From Planctomycetota bacterium (GTDB taxonomy: Bacteria; Planctomycetota; Phycisphaerae; UBA1845): a DNA stretch of 64,000 bases. The notes below the pieces were generated by a model. It did not search any database. It saw nothing but the letters and a program-made list of their open reading frames with translations, and was not told where the DNA came from. This document shows, in pieces, positions 26,098 through 34,648 of the stretch. The DNA lies in the NCBI GenBank assembly GCA_024276605.1, contig JAJRWX010000026.1:30629-94628 (forward strand). The letters run 5' to 3'. Made by a program: the position numbers and the translations under genes. Position 1 is the first letter of the stretch. Every line of letters starts with the position of its first letter.

Positions 26098-26353
26098 AGA
26101 AGATAACCCCCGCTTTGAACATAATCCAAGAAGGAAATCAAAGCCCTCAAAAAAATAAACGCGTCAAAAACTAGAAAAAGACTGTAAAAGGGCTGTTTCA
26201 GATCGCGTGCAGATTGATGATCGTATGATTTACGATATGGCGGACTGTTGTCGATTGAGTTATTCGGCTTGCTGGACTACGATGGTGATTTGAGAATCGT
26301 AACATGGGAAATGCCAGCTATAAGCTGTCATGATTTGAAAGTGAGGTAGACAT

Positions 26354-27088
26354 ATGCACGGGAAGTTTACGAAACTGTATCGTACTGCAGTTATCGGATT
26401 GCTCATGAGCGGGACCGCGTTTGCGCAGGACAATACAGGCGAGGTACAGGATCTAAAGAAAGAGGTCCAAGAACTCAAGCAAGAAATCAAGGCCTTGAGG
26501 AATGATCTCAAAGGCATGCGCGGGGACATCATGAAGGCTGTAGCTGCTATGAAATCTGGGCGTCAACCAGCTCGCCCACAGCAGCAACGACCGGCGATGA
26601 CCATGGTGGGGAAGAAGTCGCCCCAATTCAAAGTGACGACGATTGACGGCAAGCAAATTCAGGTTGGCGGTAAACGGGAGAAGCCACAGGTTCTCTTCTG
26701 TTATGCCTCATGGTGCGGCTTCTGTAAGAAATCTTTCCCCTGGATGGAATCAGTTCATAAGAAATACAAGGATCAGGGTGTTGAGGTTTTGGCGCTTAAC
26801 CTGGACGCACGCGGTGAAGGTGGACGAGCACGCACGGAAGATCAAACACTTACACAATTTCGGGGTCTGAATTTTACCATGCCAATGACGATGACGACCA
26901 GCACCAACGACACGGCGAAGATTGGGATAGCCTACAAGGCTCGAAGCTTCCCTACCCTGTTTGTCTTGGGGCAATCCGGAGAAGTTGAGTCGGTACATAT
27001 CGGTGCTAAGCAGGGTTTGGCAGACATTATCGGCAAAGAGCTTGATCTTCTATTGCAAGGCAAGAACAGGACGGCCTTTCCGAAGTAG
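26354..27088 (+). CDS. TlpA-like thioredoxin-fold protein with coiled coil
   Basis: Secreted thiol:disulfide protein, 244 residues. Signal peptide 1-24 (cleavage after AFA), then a heptad coiled coil about 33-65 (VQDLKKEVQELKQEIKALRN), a Pro/Gln-rich linker, and a thioredoxin domain from ~85. The active site is YASWCGFC with the redox CxxC, and the cis-Pro loop is SFPTLF. The coiled coil may oligomerise it. GAGG lies 7 nt before the ATG. It follows the RND pump by 256 bases; a role in protecting Cys proteins of the metal-efflux envelope is inference. Confidence 0.9.
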   Translation: MHGKFTKLYRTAVIGLLMSGTAFAQDNTGEVQDLKKEVQELKQEIKALRNDLKGMRGDIMKAVAAMKSGRQPARPQQQRPAMTMVGKKSPQFKVTTIDGKQIQVGGKREKPQVLFCYASWCGFCKKSFPWMESVHKKYKDQGVEVLALNLDARGEGGRARTEDQTLTQFRGLNFTMPMTMTTSTNDTAKIGIAYKARSFPTLFVLGQSGEVESVHIGAKQGLADIIGKELDLLLQGKNRTAFPK

Positions 27089-27254
27089 AGGATCGAATGT
27101 CGGAAGGCCGACACTCACGAACGATGCTGTAGGCGGACACACACGTAAGCGAAAAAACGGATACTTCACCCGTGACCTCGCATACGTGGTTGTTGTGATA
27201 AAAAATAAATCCTACAGCACGTAGAATCCTTAATCTATGATCAAATCATCCACG

Positions 27255-27281
27255 GGGAGGGCGAGATAAACTCGCCCTCCC
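27255..27281. terminator. Bidirectional terminator hairpin
   Basis: GGGAGGGCGAG-ATAAA-CTCGCCCTCCC, perfect 11-bp GC stem between convergent genes (thioredoxin-like, plus; module protein, minus). No long T-tract, but the position and stem strength fit a terminator for both. Confidence 0.75.
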
Positions 27282-27300
27282 AACAGTGGATAATCAATTT

Positions 27301-28212
27301 CTACTCACATCCCGGCGACGGTGGGATACACTGCCCCGCAGTCTTGCAACCCGTAACACCGCTACCGAACAGGTCACCGGCGAAAGCACGAACCGCTCTA
27401 AGGATGTCACCCGACGTAGCCACAGCATTCGGAACGGCACCATCAGTATCTACTCGTGCCAAAAGCGCAGCTTCAGGATCCAAACCAAACTTCTTCACCG
27501 CAGCCACAATATCACTGGTAGTCACCAGACCATCCGGTGCTGTCCAAACACCGGCAAAAAATCCTCCAACCGTATCACCGAAGGCACGACTGGGGAATGG
27601 CGCTAGTGTCGTGATGATCGGCAAATCAGCCGAGAACGCAGACCCATCGATTGTCATAGCTATGTTATATGTGTTACCAGGAACCACACTACAACCTCTT
27701 ACGTGTAATCCGGTGGTCATACCACTTAAATCGCAGTAGTAGGTCGTATCACCGGGGGCCGGCAACGGACCGTCGATCAACGCCGCATACCAACCATCCG
27801 CACCCTTATCCTCCAACGAGGCGCAGTCTACGAACTTATCCGTTGTGCTACCCACACGCGTTACGCGCGTCGCCACAAGTTCGGCACCGTTATTGGTTGG
27901 ATTGAAGGATACATAGCGATCTTTACTAAACCCAGGCTCACCGGCTAACACGCCCGGAGGGTTTGCCGGAGTCGCAGACAACGCAAGCAAGCAACCGACG
28001 CTTCCCACCTCGATCGTATATGAAGCACTGGTCATGGTACCAGCGAGGGTTTGTCCAACCACGGCCATCGTGCCGTCTGCGAGGATATACGATCCTCGGT
28101 TCAGGTTTCCACATATCAGCTCGTCGGCCGCCACGTTTGAAACTGGCAACCATAATCCAGCCAATAGCACGATAGTATAAGGCGCTATTCTTTGTATTCT
28201 CATCTTATTCAC
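27301..28212 (-). CDS. Secreted protein ending in the dockerin-like module (303 aa)
   Basis: Exported protein. I start at GTG 28212 because AGGAGG lies 6 nt before it; signal peptide IVLLAGLWLPVSNVAADE. Residues ~30-75 hold a short Gly-rich beta segment (GTMTSASYTIEVG). From about 90 the shared module begins with SKDRYVSFNP, carries VTRVGSTT, HVRGCSVVPGN and SRAFGDTVGGF, and ends in two calcium-loop-like helical pairs, DGLVTTSDIVAAVKKF and DTDGAVPN ... SGDILRAVRAFAG, as in type I dockerins. A Cys-rich end closes it. The coding DNA is strikingly close to the copy inside the giant gene at 38.2-38.8 kb. Confidence 0.8.
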   Translation of the reverse strand: MNKMRIQRIAPYTIVLLAGLWLPVSNVAADELICGNLNRGSYILADGTMAVVGQTLAGTMTSASYTIEVGSVGCLLALSATPANPPGVLAGEPGFSKDRYVSFNPTNNGAELVATRVTRVGSTTDKFVDCASLEDKGADGWYAALIDGPLPAPGDTTYYCDLSGMTTGLHVRGCSVVPGNTYNIAMTIDGSAFSADLPIITTLAPFPSRAFGDTVGGFFAGVWTAPDGLVTTSDIVAAVKKFGLDPEAALLARVDTDGAVPNAVATSGDILRAVRAFAGDLFGSGVTGCKTAGQCIPPSPGCE

Positions 28213-28301
28213 TGAGCACCTCCTCACTCAAGCGCAACTGATAGAACCCTGGAAGTTCAACGTATTTATGTCTAGCTCCTTTCTCATGTAATGGTGCCAT
28301 C

Positions 28302-30656
28302 TTATTCTTCCTCCCCATCGGTCATGGGAAGTTCAGACGATTCACGTGGGAACATCCTGTGACGCTCCAAGAGATCGATCCGCCTTTGCTCACGGGGCTG
28401 AAGTGGTCGCGTATTCATCCATTCACGATCTGCACGAACAGGTCGTGAGCCGGGACCACCAGCTTGTGGCTGAAGGTTTTCGGTTTCACCATTTACAGTC
28501 GTTGGTGCATTCGCTTGGACACCTACATCTTGAGTAAGATTGGCACTTACGTCTGCCGTGGGTTGTTCATTCTGTTCTTTTTGTCTTAGTGCATCTTGTT
28601 CGGCCATCTCCTTTGAATAGTGGATACCCATCTCGACAGGCTTACCGAGTGCCTCGGTATCCAAGTATTTTCCACGATCTGACGCAAGCTTTAGCACTTC
28701 AACCGGTGCGCCAAATTTTTTCATACGTTGATCGTTTCTTACACCCGTGACCATCCATGACACTTTGTTCCCCGCCTGACCACCAGCAATCTGGAATGTG
28801 TTGCCTACGATTTCCTTGGCAATATGGAGTTGTGGCATGGATGCACCAACAGCTGTTAGTTGATAAGAAAAATCACGGTTAATACTCTCAAAGTAGGATG
28901 GTAGTACGACTTGCCCCGCGCCAGCGGCATCAAGCACCACCGTACCACGGTAGACATTTAGCACTTCAGGGCTTTCCAGTGCATAGTGATAGAGAAATTT
29001 GTTCTCAGGATCGAGTGGGTGATCTATCTTAAAAGGCTTCGTACCTGATGCGGAAAGATTTCCAGTAACATGCACATTGCCAACAAAGTAACCTGCGTAT
29101 CTTGTTGGTGCACTCCCGGAAGTCTTGGCATAAATACCGTAAGTTTTGGTACCGGTAGGGTTACTCGTAGAAGCATGTGCATAAATTCCGTACGCTGTGT
29201 CCGTATCTGTTTTAGCATAGGCATACACGCCATACGCAAAATCGTCAGCAAAAGCAGTAAAGTCGCCTCCATAAGCGTCGGCCATTGACCCCGTAGAGTT
29301 GTTGGCGTCTGCATATCCTCTCACCCCTACAGCATCACTAGTTGACGTAGCATTATCGAAAGCGGCAGTACCATAAACACCGTATTGAGTACCCCCGTTT
29401 CCTATGGCACGACCGTAAACGCCATAATTGCTCCCGCCGGCCTTGTTGTTTTCGGCTCGAATTGCAAATGTTTTTCCGTTTGTGAAGGTGTCCAACTGGG
29501 CTCCAGGCGCGTTGGTTCCAATGCCGACTCCACCGTTAGCGCGGATCAGGAATTGGTCATTGGCGGTAGAAGCAAAATCAGCTATAGTACTATCTCCCCA
29601 AACAAAAGATCCTTGGTGGTTTGCAATTGCCCTTCTGCCTGCGGCAAAACTATAGTCACCCAAAGCCGTATTTTCAGATCCCCCAGGTACGGTTGAATAA
29701 CTACCAGACGCAAGATTACCATAACCGCCTCCCACAGCTCCGCCCTGTCCGCTTACAGTATTGCCATACCCGCCAGCTACTGTTCCTTCTGTATGACTAA
29801 CCATATTGAGATCTCCCCCCCCGATAGTCGAATAAGCGCCACTTACGGTATTTCTAGACCCACCAGCAATGGTCGCCCTAGAACCAGCAGCTTTGTTTTT
29901 ATAACCGCCTCCGACGGTGGCATAAGTGCCATTACTAGTAATACTGTCATCACTACCAGCGTAATTAAATGCCCCCCCCCCCACAGTCCCGAAATCGTCC
30001 GTTACTTTATTCTCCCAACCACCTGGTCCGCCTCCTCCGCTGATCGTAGCACCGTATACACCAGCTTCGATACTGTTGGTCACAAGCCCGGCGATTACAT
30101 TCGGGCCGTTTGGATCGTCCACAATGCGAATGCACGGTACACCACTGCCCGGTGCATTCATCTGTTCGGATGTCGCCGGCGCGGTGACCATCTCCAGCCG
30201 TGACAAAGGTACACCGTCGACGAGTACGTCGAGCCAACGCGGGGTGCCGTCGAATGACACTGGTTTCACCGGTCCGAATTTTGTAGATAGCACACCATCG
30301 GTCACTGAAACAGCCAACGATTCTTTGACGTCTTCTCCGACGACGTTCTCAACCGTGCCGTCACCATCCATATCAACGAGATTGCCGCCCACCTCCGCGT
30401 CGTAAATACGAAACTGCAGGTTAACATTTCCGTTCACGGGATCACCAACGCCGTCTTTAATAAACCCTTGAAAGCTCAACATCCCGGATGTCTGCCCCAG
30501 GGCCGGTGTGACAATCAACCCCAACATGGCAAGCAGCGCTGCCTTACCGCAGAAAGAGCCAAACTTTACTTTGCCCACCATAGATTTGCCTGCAAAATCC
30601 ATAGATTGAGAAAACGTTTTCTCTACGTCGACCGGACACCTACTTTGAATCTTCAC
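28302..30656 (-). CDS. YadA-head-like repeat protein, secreted (784 aa)
   Basis: Secreted fibrous-type protein. The start is GTG at 30656, supported by GGAGG 8 nt before it; hydrophobic signal segment AALLAMLGLIVTPALGQ. Residues ~220-340 are YadA/Hep-Hag-style left-handed beta-roll repeats: GTVGGGAFNYAG, ATVGGGYKNKAAG, TVAGGYGNTVSG and so on. SFAAGRRAIANHQGSFVWGD and GGVGIGTNAPGA follow, then 'YGVYG' repeats, then a C-terminal domain (GNLSASGTKPFKIDHPLDPENK). No membrane-anchor barrel is present, unlike classical trimeric autotransporters. Residues 700-784 are disordered. Likely trimeric surface or matrix fibre; this is inference from the repeats. Confidence 0.82.
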   Translation of the reverse strand: MKIQSRCPVDVEKTFSQSMDFAGKSMVGKVKFGSFCGKAALLAMLGLIVTPALGQTSGMLSFQGFIKDGVGDPVNGNVNLQFRIYDAEVGGNLVDMDGDGTVENVVGEDVKESLAVSVTDGVLSTKFGPVKPVSFDGTPRWLDVLVDGVPLSRLEMVTAPATSEQMNAPGSGVPCIRIVDDPNGPNVIAGLVTNSIEAGVYGATISGGGGPGGWENKVTDDFGTVGGGAFNYAGSDDSITSNGTYATVGGGYKNKAAGSRATIAGGSRNTVSGAYSTIGGGDLNMVSHTEGTVAGGYGNTVSGQGGAVGGGYGNLASGSYSTVPGGSENTALGDYSFAAGRRAIANHQGSFVWGDSTIADFASTANDQFLIRANGGVGIGTNAPGAQLDTFTNGKTFAIRAENNKAGGSNYGVYGRAIGNGGTQYGVYGTAAFDNATSTSDAVGVRGYADANNSTGSMADAYGGDFTAFADDFAYGVYAYAKTDTDTAYGIYAHASTSNPTGTKTYGIYAKTSGSAPTRYAGYFVGNVHVTGNLSASGTKPFKIDHPLDPENKFLYHYALESPEVLNVYRGTVVLDAAGAGQVVLPSYFESINRDFSYQLTAVGASMPQLHIAKEIVGNTFQIAGGQAGNKVSWMVTGVRNDQRMKKFGAPVEVLKLASDRGKYLDTEALGKPVEMGIHYSKEMAEQDALRQKEQNEQPTADVSANLTQDVGVQANAPTTVNGETENLQPQAGGPGSRPVRADREWMNTRPLQPREQRRIDLLERHRMFPRESSELPMTDGEEE

Positions 30657-31262
30657 TTTGTTCATCCTCCATTGTAAATTGGAATATTTACTTCCTCGTC
30701 TACACATTAAACAACACAATCGATACTACGGCATCAGTGATGCCTCTCATGTGGTACTCCCCCTTTCAGTTTTGAACCTTGGACATGAACCCGGCAAGAC
30801 ACATCGTTGCCGGAGAAAGTTCTTTTTTTTCTTGTGGGACGTATGGCTCATCCTCTGTGGCGATAGATTTTCGATTGGAGTGTCGTCATCATCACCCCCA
30901 CGTCTGAAGACATGGGTCACTCTGTCTCGCTCGACTGCAGGACCACCAGGTCTATGACCAAACCGCTACCAGCTCACCAAATGACTGGTTTGCAGCGCAA
31001 AGCCTTTAAGACCAAGGAGGCGTAACTCTACGCCTCGCCTATGTAGATAAGCAACATTGACGCTTGGCGCGCCCACAAAAAATAAAAAATAATTTAAGAA
31101 AGTGGAAAATCGGCCCTGTTGACCCAATAAGGGCATGTATCGCCATTAGATAGGCAGCGAAAAACCGACCCGCCCAGCCATATCAATTAATATGAAGAGT
31201 AATACGCTTAACCATTTGTAGGCGGTAAGGGTATGTTGATGCCCTCCCGAGTTTCAGCATAT
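30657..31262. other. 606-base intergenic region
   Basis: Upstream region of the 784-aa gene and downstream of the 326-aa gene. I see no gene, tRNA or strong hairpin; only an A/T-rich tract near 31075-31100. Confidence 0.5.
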
Positions 31263-32243
31263 CTACGGACAACTCGGTATACAGGTTCTTGACAAGCAAT
31301 TCGTTACGCCAAAGCCGAAGTCGCCACCGGCGAAGGCCACCACAGCTCGTAGGATGTCATTACTGGCGATAATACCGTTGGGTGTTTTGCCGTCATTATC
31401 CACGCGCGACAGATGCGGTGCCGTAGGGTTAAGTTGGAATTTCTGCACGACGGCTGTGATGTCGTTTACTGTGACAATCCCATCCGGTGCGGTCCATGCG
31501 CCAGCTAACAAGCTGCCCACGATGTCACCGAACTGTCGACTAGCACTGATCTGAGGTGCAGTCGTTAGTATCGATAGTGATGGGGAAAAGTTGACATCAT
31601 CCAGTGTGGCTTCGATTACATATTCATTGCCCGGCACGATTTCGCAACCACGAACGTGAATAACAGAGTCCGTCCAATCGCAGAACTCCGCGGTGGACAC
31701 CAATGCGCTAAGCTTACCATCCATCCCGGCATCTTGCAGTGTACAACCAACGTACCAGGGTGTAGTCGAACCTACGCGCGTCACGCGTAAGGCAATTTGT
31801 TGCCCCACATTTGAGCTTGGATCAAATGAGAGGTAGCGGTCTTTTGTCATATCATGCGGCGCTACCGCTGACTCAGGTGCGTTTACAGCCATCCGTCGTC
31901 CCCAAAATCCGGCTTGTAACGCATAGCCACCGCCAGTATGTGTACCTGCATCGTGTTGGGCTATGGTGCCCTTAAGGGTATAGCCACTCGCGGTGCTGGT
32001 TCCTCCACCGCAGTCGAGGGAACTCTTCACTATATTGTATCCCCCCCCGGATTGAGCGAAGACCATGTTCGCACCCATCAATAGACACAGACACATCAAC
32101 GCTGCACACATGACAGCTACGTTGCACTGTCGATGACGTTTTCCTGATGCATGATGCGTGGTGACTATCATGCGAGCAGCCACTCGCGTTTCATGGGTGG
32201 ACTGTGTGTCATACCGATTCACTGTATAATCGTTTTCGTTCAC
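31263..32243 (-). CDS. Secreted protein ending in the dockerin-like module (326 aa)
   Basis: GTG start with AAGGAG 8 nt upstream. A long, ~45-residue basic leader precedes the hydrophobic core ALMCLCLLMGANMVFAQ. Then GGGYNIVKSSLDCGGGTSTA and SGYTLKGTIAQHDAGTHTGG, a repeat often seen in planctomycete exported proteins, ending GFWGRR. From ~135 the module starts (MTKDRYLSFDP), with VTRVGSTT, HVRGCEIVPGN, SRQFGDIVGSL and the calcium-loop pairs APDGIVTVNDITAVVQKF and DNDGKTPNGIIASNDILRAV. It lies 30 bases downstream of the 569-aa YadA-like gene, so the two probably share an operon. Confidence 0.8.
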   Translation of the reverse strand: MNENDYTVNRYDTQSTHETRVAARMIVTTHHASGKRHRQCNVAVMCAALMCLCLLMGANMVFAQSGGGYNIVKSSLDCGGGTSTASGYTLKGTIAQHDAGTHTGGGYALQAGFWGRRMAVNAPESAVAPHDMTKDRYLSFDPSSNVGQQIALRVTRVGSTTPWYVGCTLQDAGMDGKLSALVSTAEFCDWTDSVIHVRGCEIVPGNEYVIEATLDDVNFSPSLSILTTAPQISASRQFGDIVGSLLAGAWTAPDGIVTVNDITAVVQKFQLNPTAPHLSRVDNDGKTPNGIIASNDILRAVVAFAGGDFGFGVTNCLSRTCIPSCP

Positions 32244-32273
32244 GACGTTATCTCCTTGTAGAATTTCATAATC

Positions 32274-33983
32274 CTATTGCGTGTCGTGACACATGAAGTG
32301 CACCCACTGGCCATTAGTCGCAAGCACATCGCATGACAGCATATCCATTCCACTGGTTTTTTTTGCGAAAAGGAATCTTATGTCCGAACCGTTGGGGCTT
32401 ACATTTATATCTACGGTACCGCCGATAACGAGCGTACCCGCAGTGCGTACACCGTTCTTGTAGTACACATAGGTGCAACCACTGCTGTGTACACACGCCA
32501 AACGAAAAGTCGTGGACGAACTGATTCGTTTGATCTGAACATACGAATTCGCATAAATATCGGTTGTTCCATTGATGGAATCCTTGTACTCAAAATGTCT
32601 GACGCCGCCAACATAGCTGCACGCATTCACCGCACCGCATGAACCGACAGCATCCACATCGCAAGCAACCGTACCATCCGCATTGATGCTTTGAATGGCT
32701 CCACTGGCGCACACCCCGTTGACGCGTCGTTGGACCTGAGCGGAATCGATGTCGCCACTATCGATGCAGTTAGTACATTCAAAGTCCGTCGCCTTTGCGA
32801 CGCCCACAACATCCAATGACGCAGACGGTGTGTTGGTTCCGATGCCTACGCCGCCGCTTGCGCGAATTAGGAATTGATTGATATTGGTTGATACGAAATC
32901 AGACCCGATTCCGCTGTTCTCGTCCGCCCAGACAAATGTACCATCATGATTGGCCTTGGCTCGACGTCCGGCAGCGAATGAATAGTCGCCCGCAGCCGTA
33001 TTAAGAATTCCGCCGGGAACCGTAGAACTGGCGCCGGTAGCGTTATTTTGAGAGCCGCCACCAACCGTCGAATTTGCCATGATTGCGTGATTGTTGAGCC
33101 CACCTGCAACGGTAGCCGAGACGGCTTGGGCTGTATTGATCGCTCCTCCGCCAATCGCCGACCAATTTCCACTGGCTACATTGGTATCGCCGCCGGCAAC
33201 GGTTGCATTCATACCGCTGGCTTGGTTTTGATAACCACCACTCACGGTTGCACTCGACGCAGATGCGGTATTTTGTAACCCACCAGCCACAGTGGCAGTG
33301 GTCGAGGAAGCGATATTGCCTCTGCCTCCACCAACAGTGGCGAATTGTGCATTATCAACTTCACCATTGTTGTCGCCAGCTTGATTGTCACCACCGCCGC
33401 TAACTGTGCTAAAATGGTCCGTGACACGATTGAGGATCGGCACACCAAAGCCATCATTGTCGCTACCGCCCCCGCTAATCGTTCCACCGCGCACATTAGC
33501 CGTGACACTGTTGTCGTAGAACCCACCGATGATATTGGGAGAATCCGGTGGCGAGACGAGCACCCATTCCGTACGCAGACCGGGAAGCGCCAGCGCATTC
33601 GGTGCCGGTGTAAGTTCTTGTCGTGGTGCCAGTGTGACAAAATTAGTCGGCGGGTTTGTACAGTCGTCAGGATCACAGCAAACTGTGATTTCAAGTGCCC
33701 TGCTGTTTCCATTGAACGTGCCGACGGGGAAATTCAACGCGACGGTGAACAATCCCTTCTCAACGGATACGCCACTGAGTGAATCCGTGCCAATCAATAC
33801 GCCGCCTATTATATTGTCCCAGAGGGCGAAGTCGAATTCGCACGTACCGTTGACGAATACTCCGTCGCTTTCAAGCTGTCCCTGATACGTGAATGTTTCA
33901 GTCATGGCGATCTCGGCCTGCGCCGTAGCTCCCAAGACAAGACAGGCTGTCAATACTTTTGATAGAATGTGTGCTCGACTCAT
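32274..33983 (-). CDS. YadA-head-like repeat protein, secreted (569 aa)
   Basis: Paralogue of the 784-aa protein. AAGGAGG 9 nt before the ATG; signal peptide KVLTACLVLGATAQA. N-terminal beta domain (FTYQGQLESDG ... FDFALWD) is shared in plan with its partner. The repeat block, residues ~188-331, has units such as ATVGGGRGNIAS, TVAGGLQNTAS and TVSGGYQNQAS, followed by SFAAGRRAKANHDGTFVWAD and GGVGIGTNTPSA. The C-terminal ~170 residues differ from the other paralogue and contain many Cys, suggesting a different tip or attachment domain. It has no outer-membrane anchor. Confidence 0.82.
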   Translation of the reverse strand: MSRAHILSKVLTACLVLGATAQAEIAMTETFTYQGQLESDGVFVNGTCEFDFALWDNIIGGVLIGTDSLSGVSVEKGLFTVALNFPVGTFNGNSRALEITVCCDPDDCTNPPTNFVTLAPRQELTPAPNALALPGLRTEWVLVSPPDSPNIIGGFYDNSVTANVRGGTISGGGSDNDGFGVPILNRVTDHFSTVSGGGDNQAGDNNGEVDNAQFATVGGGRGNIASSTTATVAGGLQNTASASSATVSGGYQNQASGMNATVAGGDTNVASGNWSAIGGGAINTAQAVSATVAGGLNNHAIMANSTVGGGSQNNATGASSTVPGGILNTAAGDYSFAAGRRAKANHDGTFVWADENSGIGSDFVSTNINQFLIRASGGVGIGTNTPSASLDVVGVAKATDFECTNCIDSGDIDSAQVQRRVNGVCASGAIQSINADGTVACDVDAVGSCGAVNACSYVGGVRHFEYKDSINGTTDIYANSYVQIKRISSSTTFRLACVHSSGCTYVYYKNGVRTAGTLVIGGTVDINVSPNGSDIRFLFAKKTSGMDMLSCDVLATNGQWVHFMCHDTQ

Positions 33984-34648
33984 AACTCAATTCCTCCTTT
34001 GCATGCACGATTGCGATTTGAATAAACCAATGTAAACGTTTGATGAAGATGATTCACCATTTTGGCAATGCCTCCAGGCTCGAATAGATGAGCAGAGTAG
34101 GACACCATCATCATGAATTGGCTCTACGGACGCCGAAAGTCGATGTGTCTGCTCGGCCTTGTGACGCTGCTCGTATTCTACAACAATCCATAGCGCATCT
34201 TCAAAGGGAATCTGACTTAAAATATGCACATTTCCGTGAAATAAAGTAGTACTTATGTATATTTAGTTAACTTAACTAATACGACGACCAATGGATGGGA
34301 CGCGGCTCTTGGAGGAATCTGACGTGAGCGCATGGCTAAGAAATCGAAATGCTCTGCAATCAACACAAGCCGAACAACGCCAGCTATCGGGATCGAAAAG
34401 GCGGGTTTCGATATACAGCATGCCCTACCATGCACTAGCCACATGCCGCGCATGGTTGACGATCGTGCCTCGATCATCGAAGGAAGTTCAGCGATGTCAA
34501 ATATCAAGTGTGCCGTCTGTAGTTCCGTGTGTTACGACAACAAAACCAACGTCACTGGATATCCGACAAACAAACGTAGCGCCACATTACTCGCCGGTTC
34601 CTGGCAACTCGCGTGCTACCTCCCGATCCCAATCAACGACATTCTCCA
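33984..34648. other. 665-base intergenic region
   Basis: Between the giant gene's end and the 569-aa gene's start. Short open frames on the plus strand overlap the giant gene's 3' end and show no domain or ribosome-binding site; I see no gene here. Confidence 0.45.
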
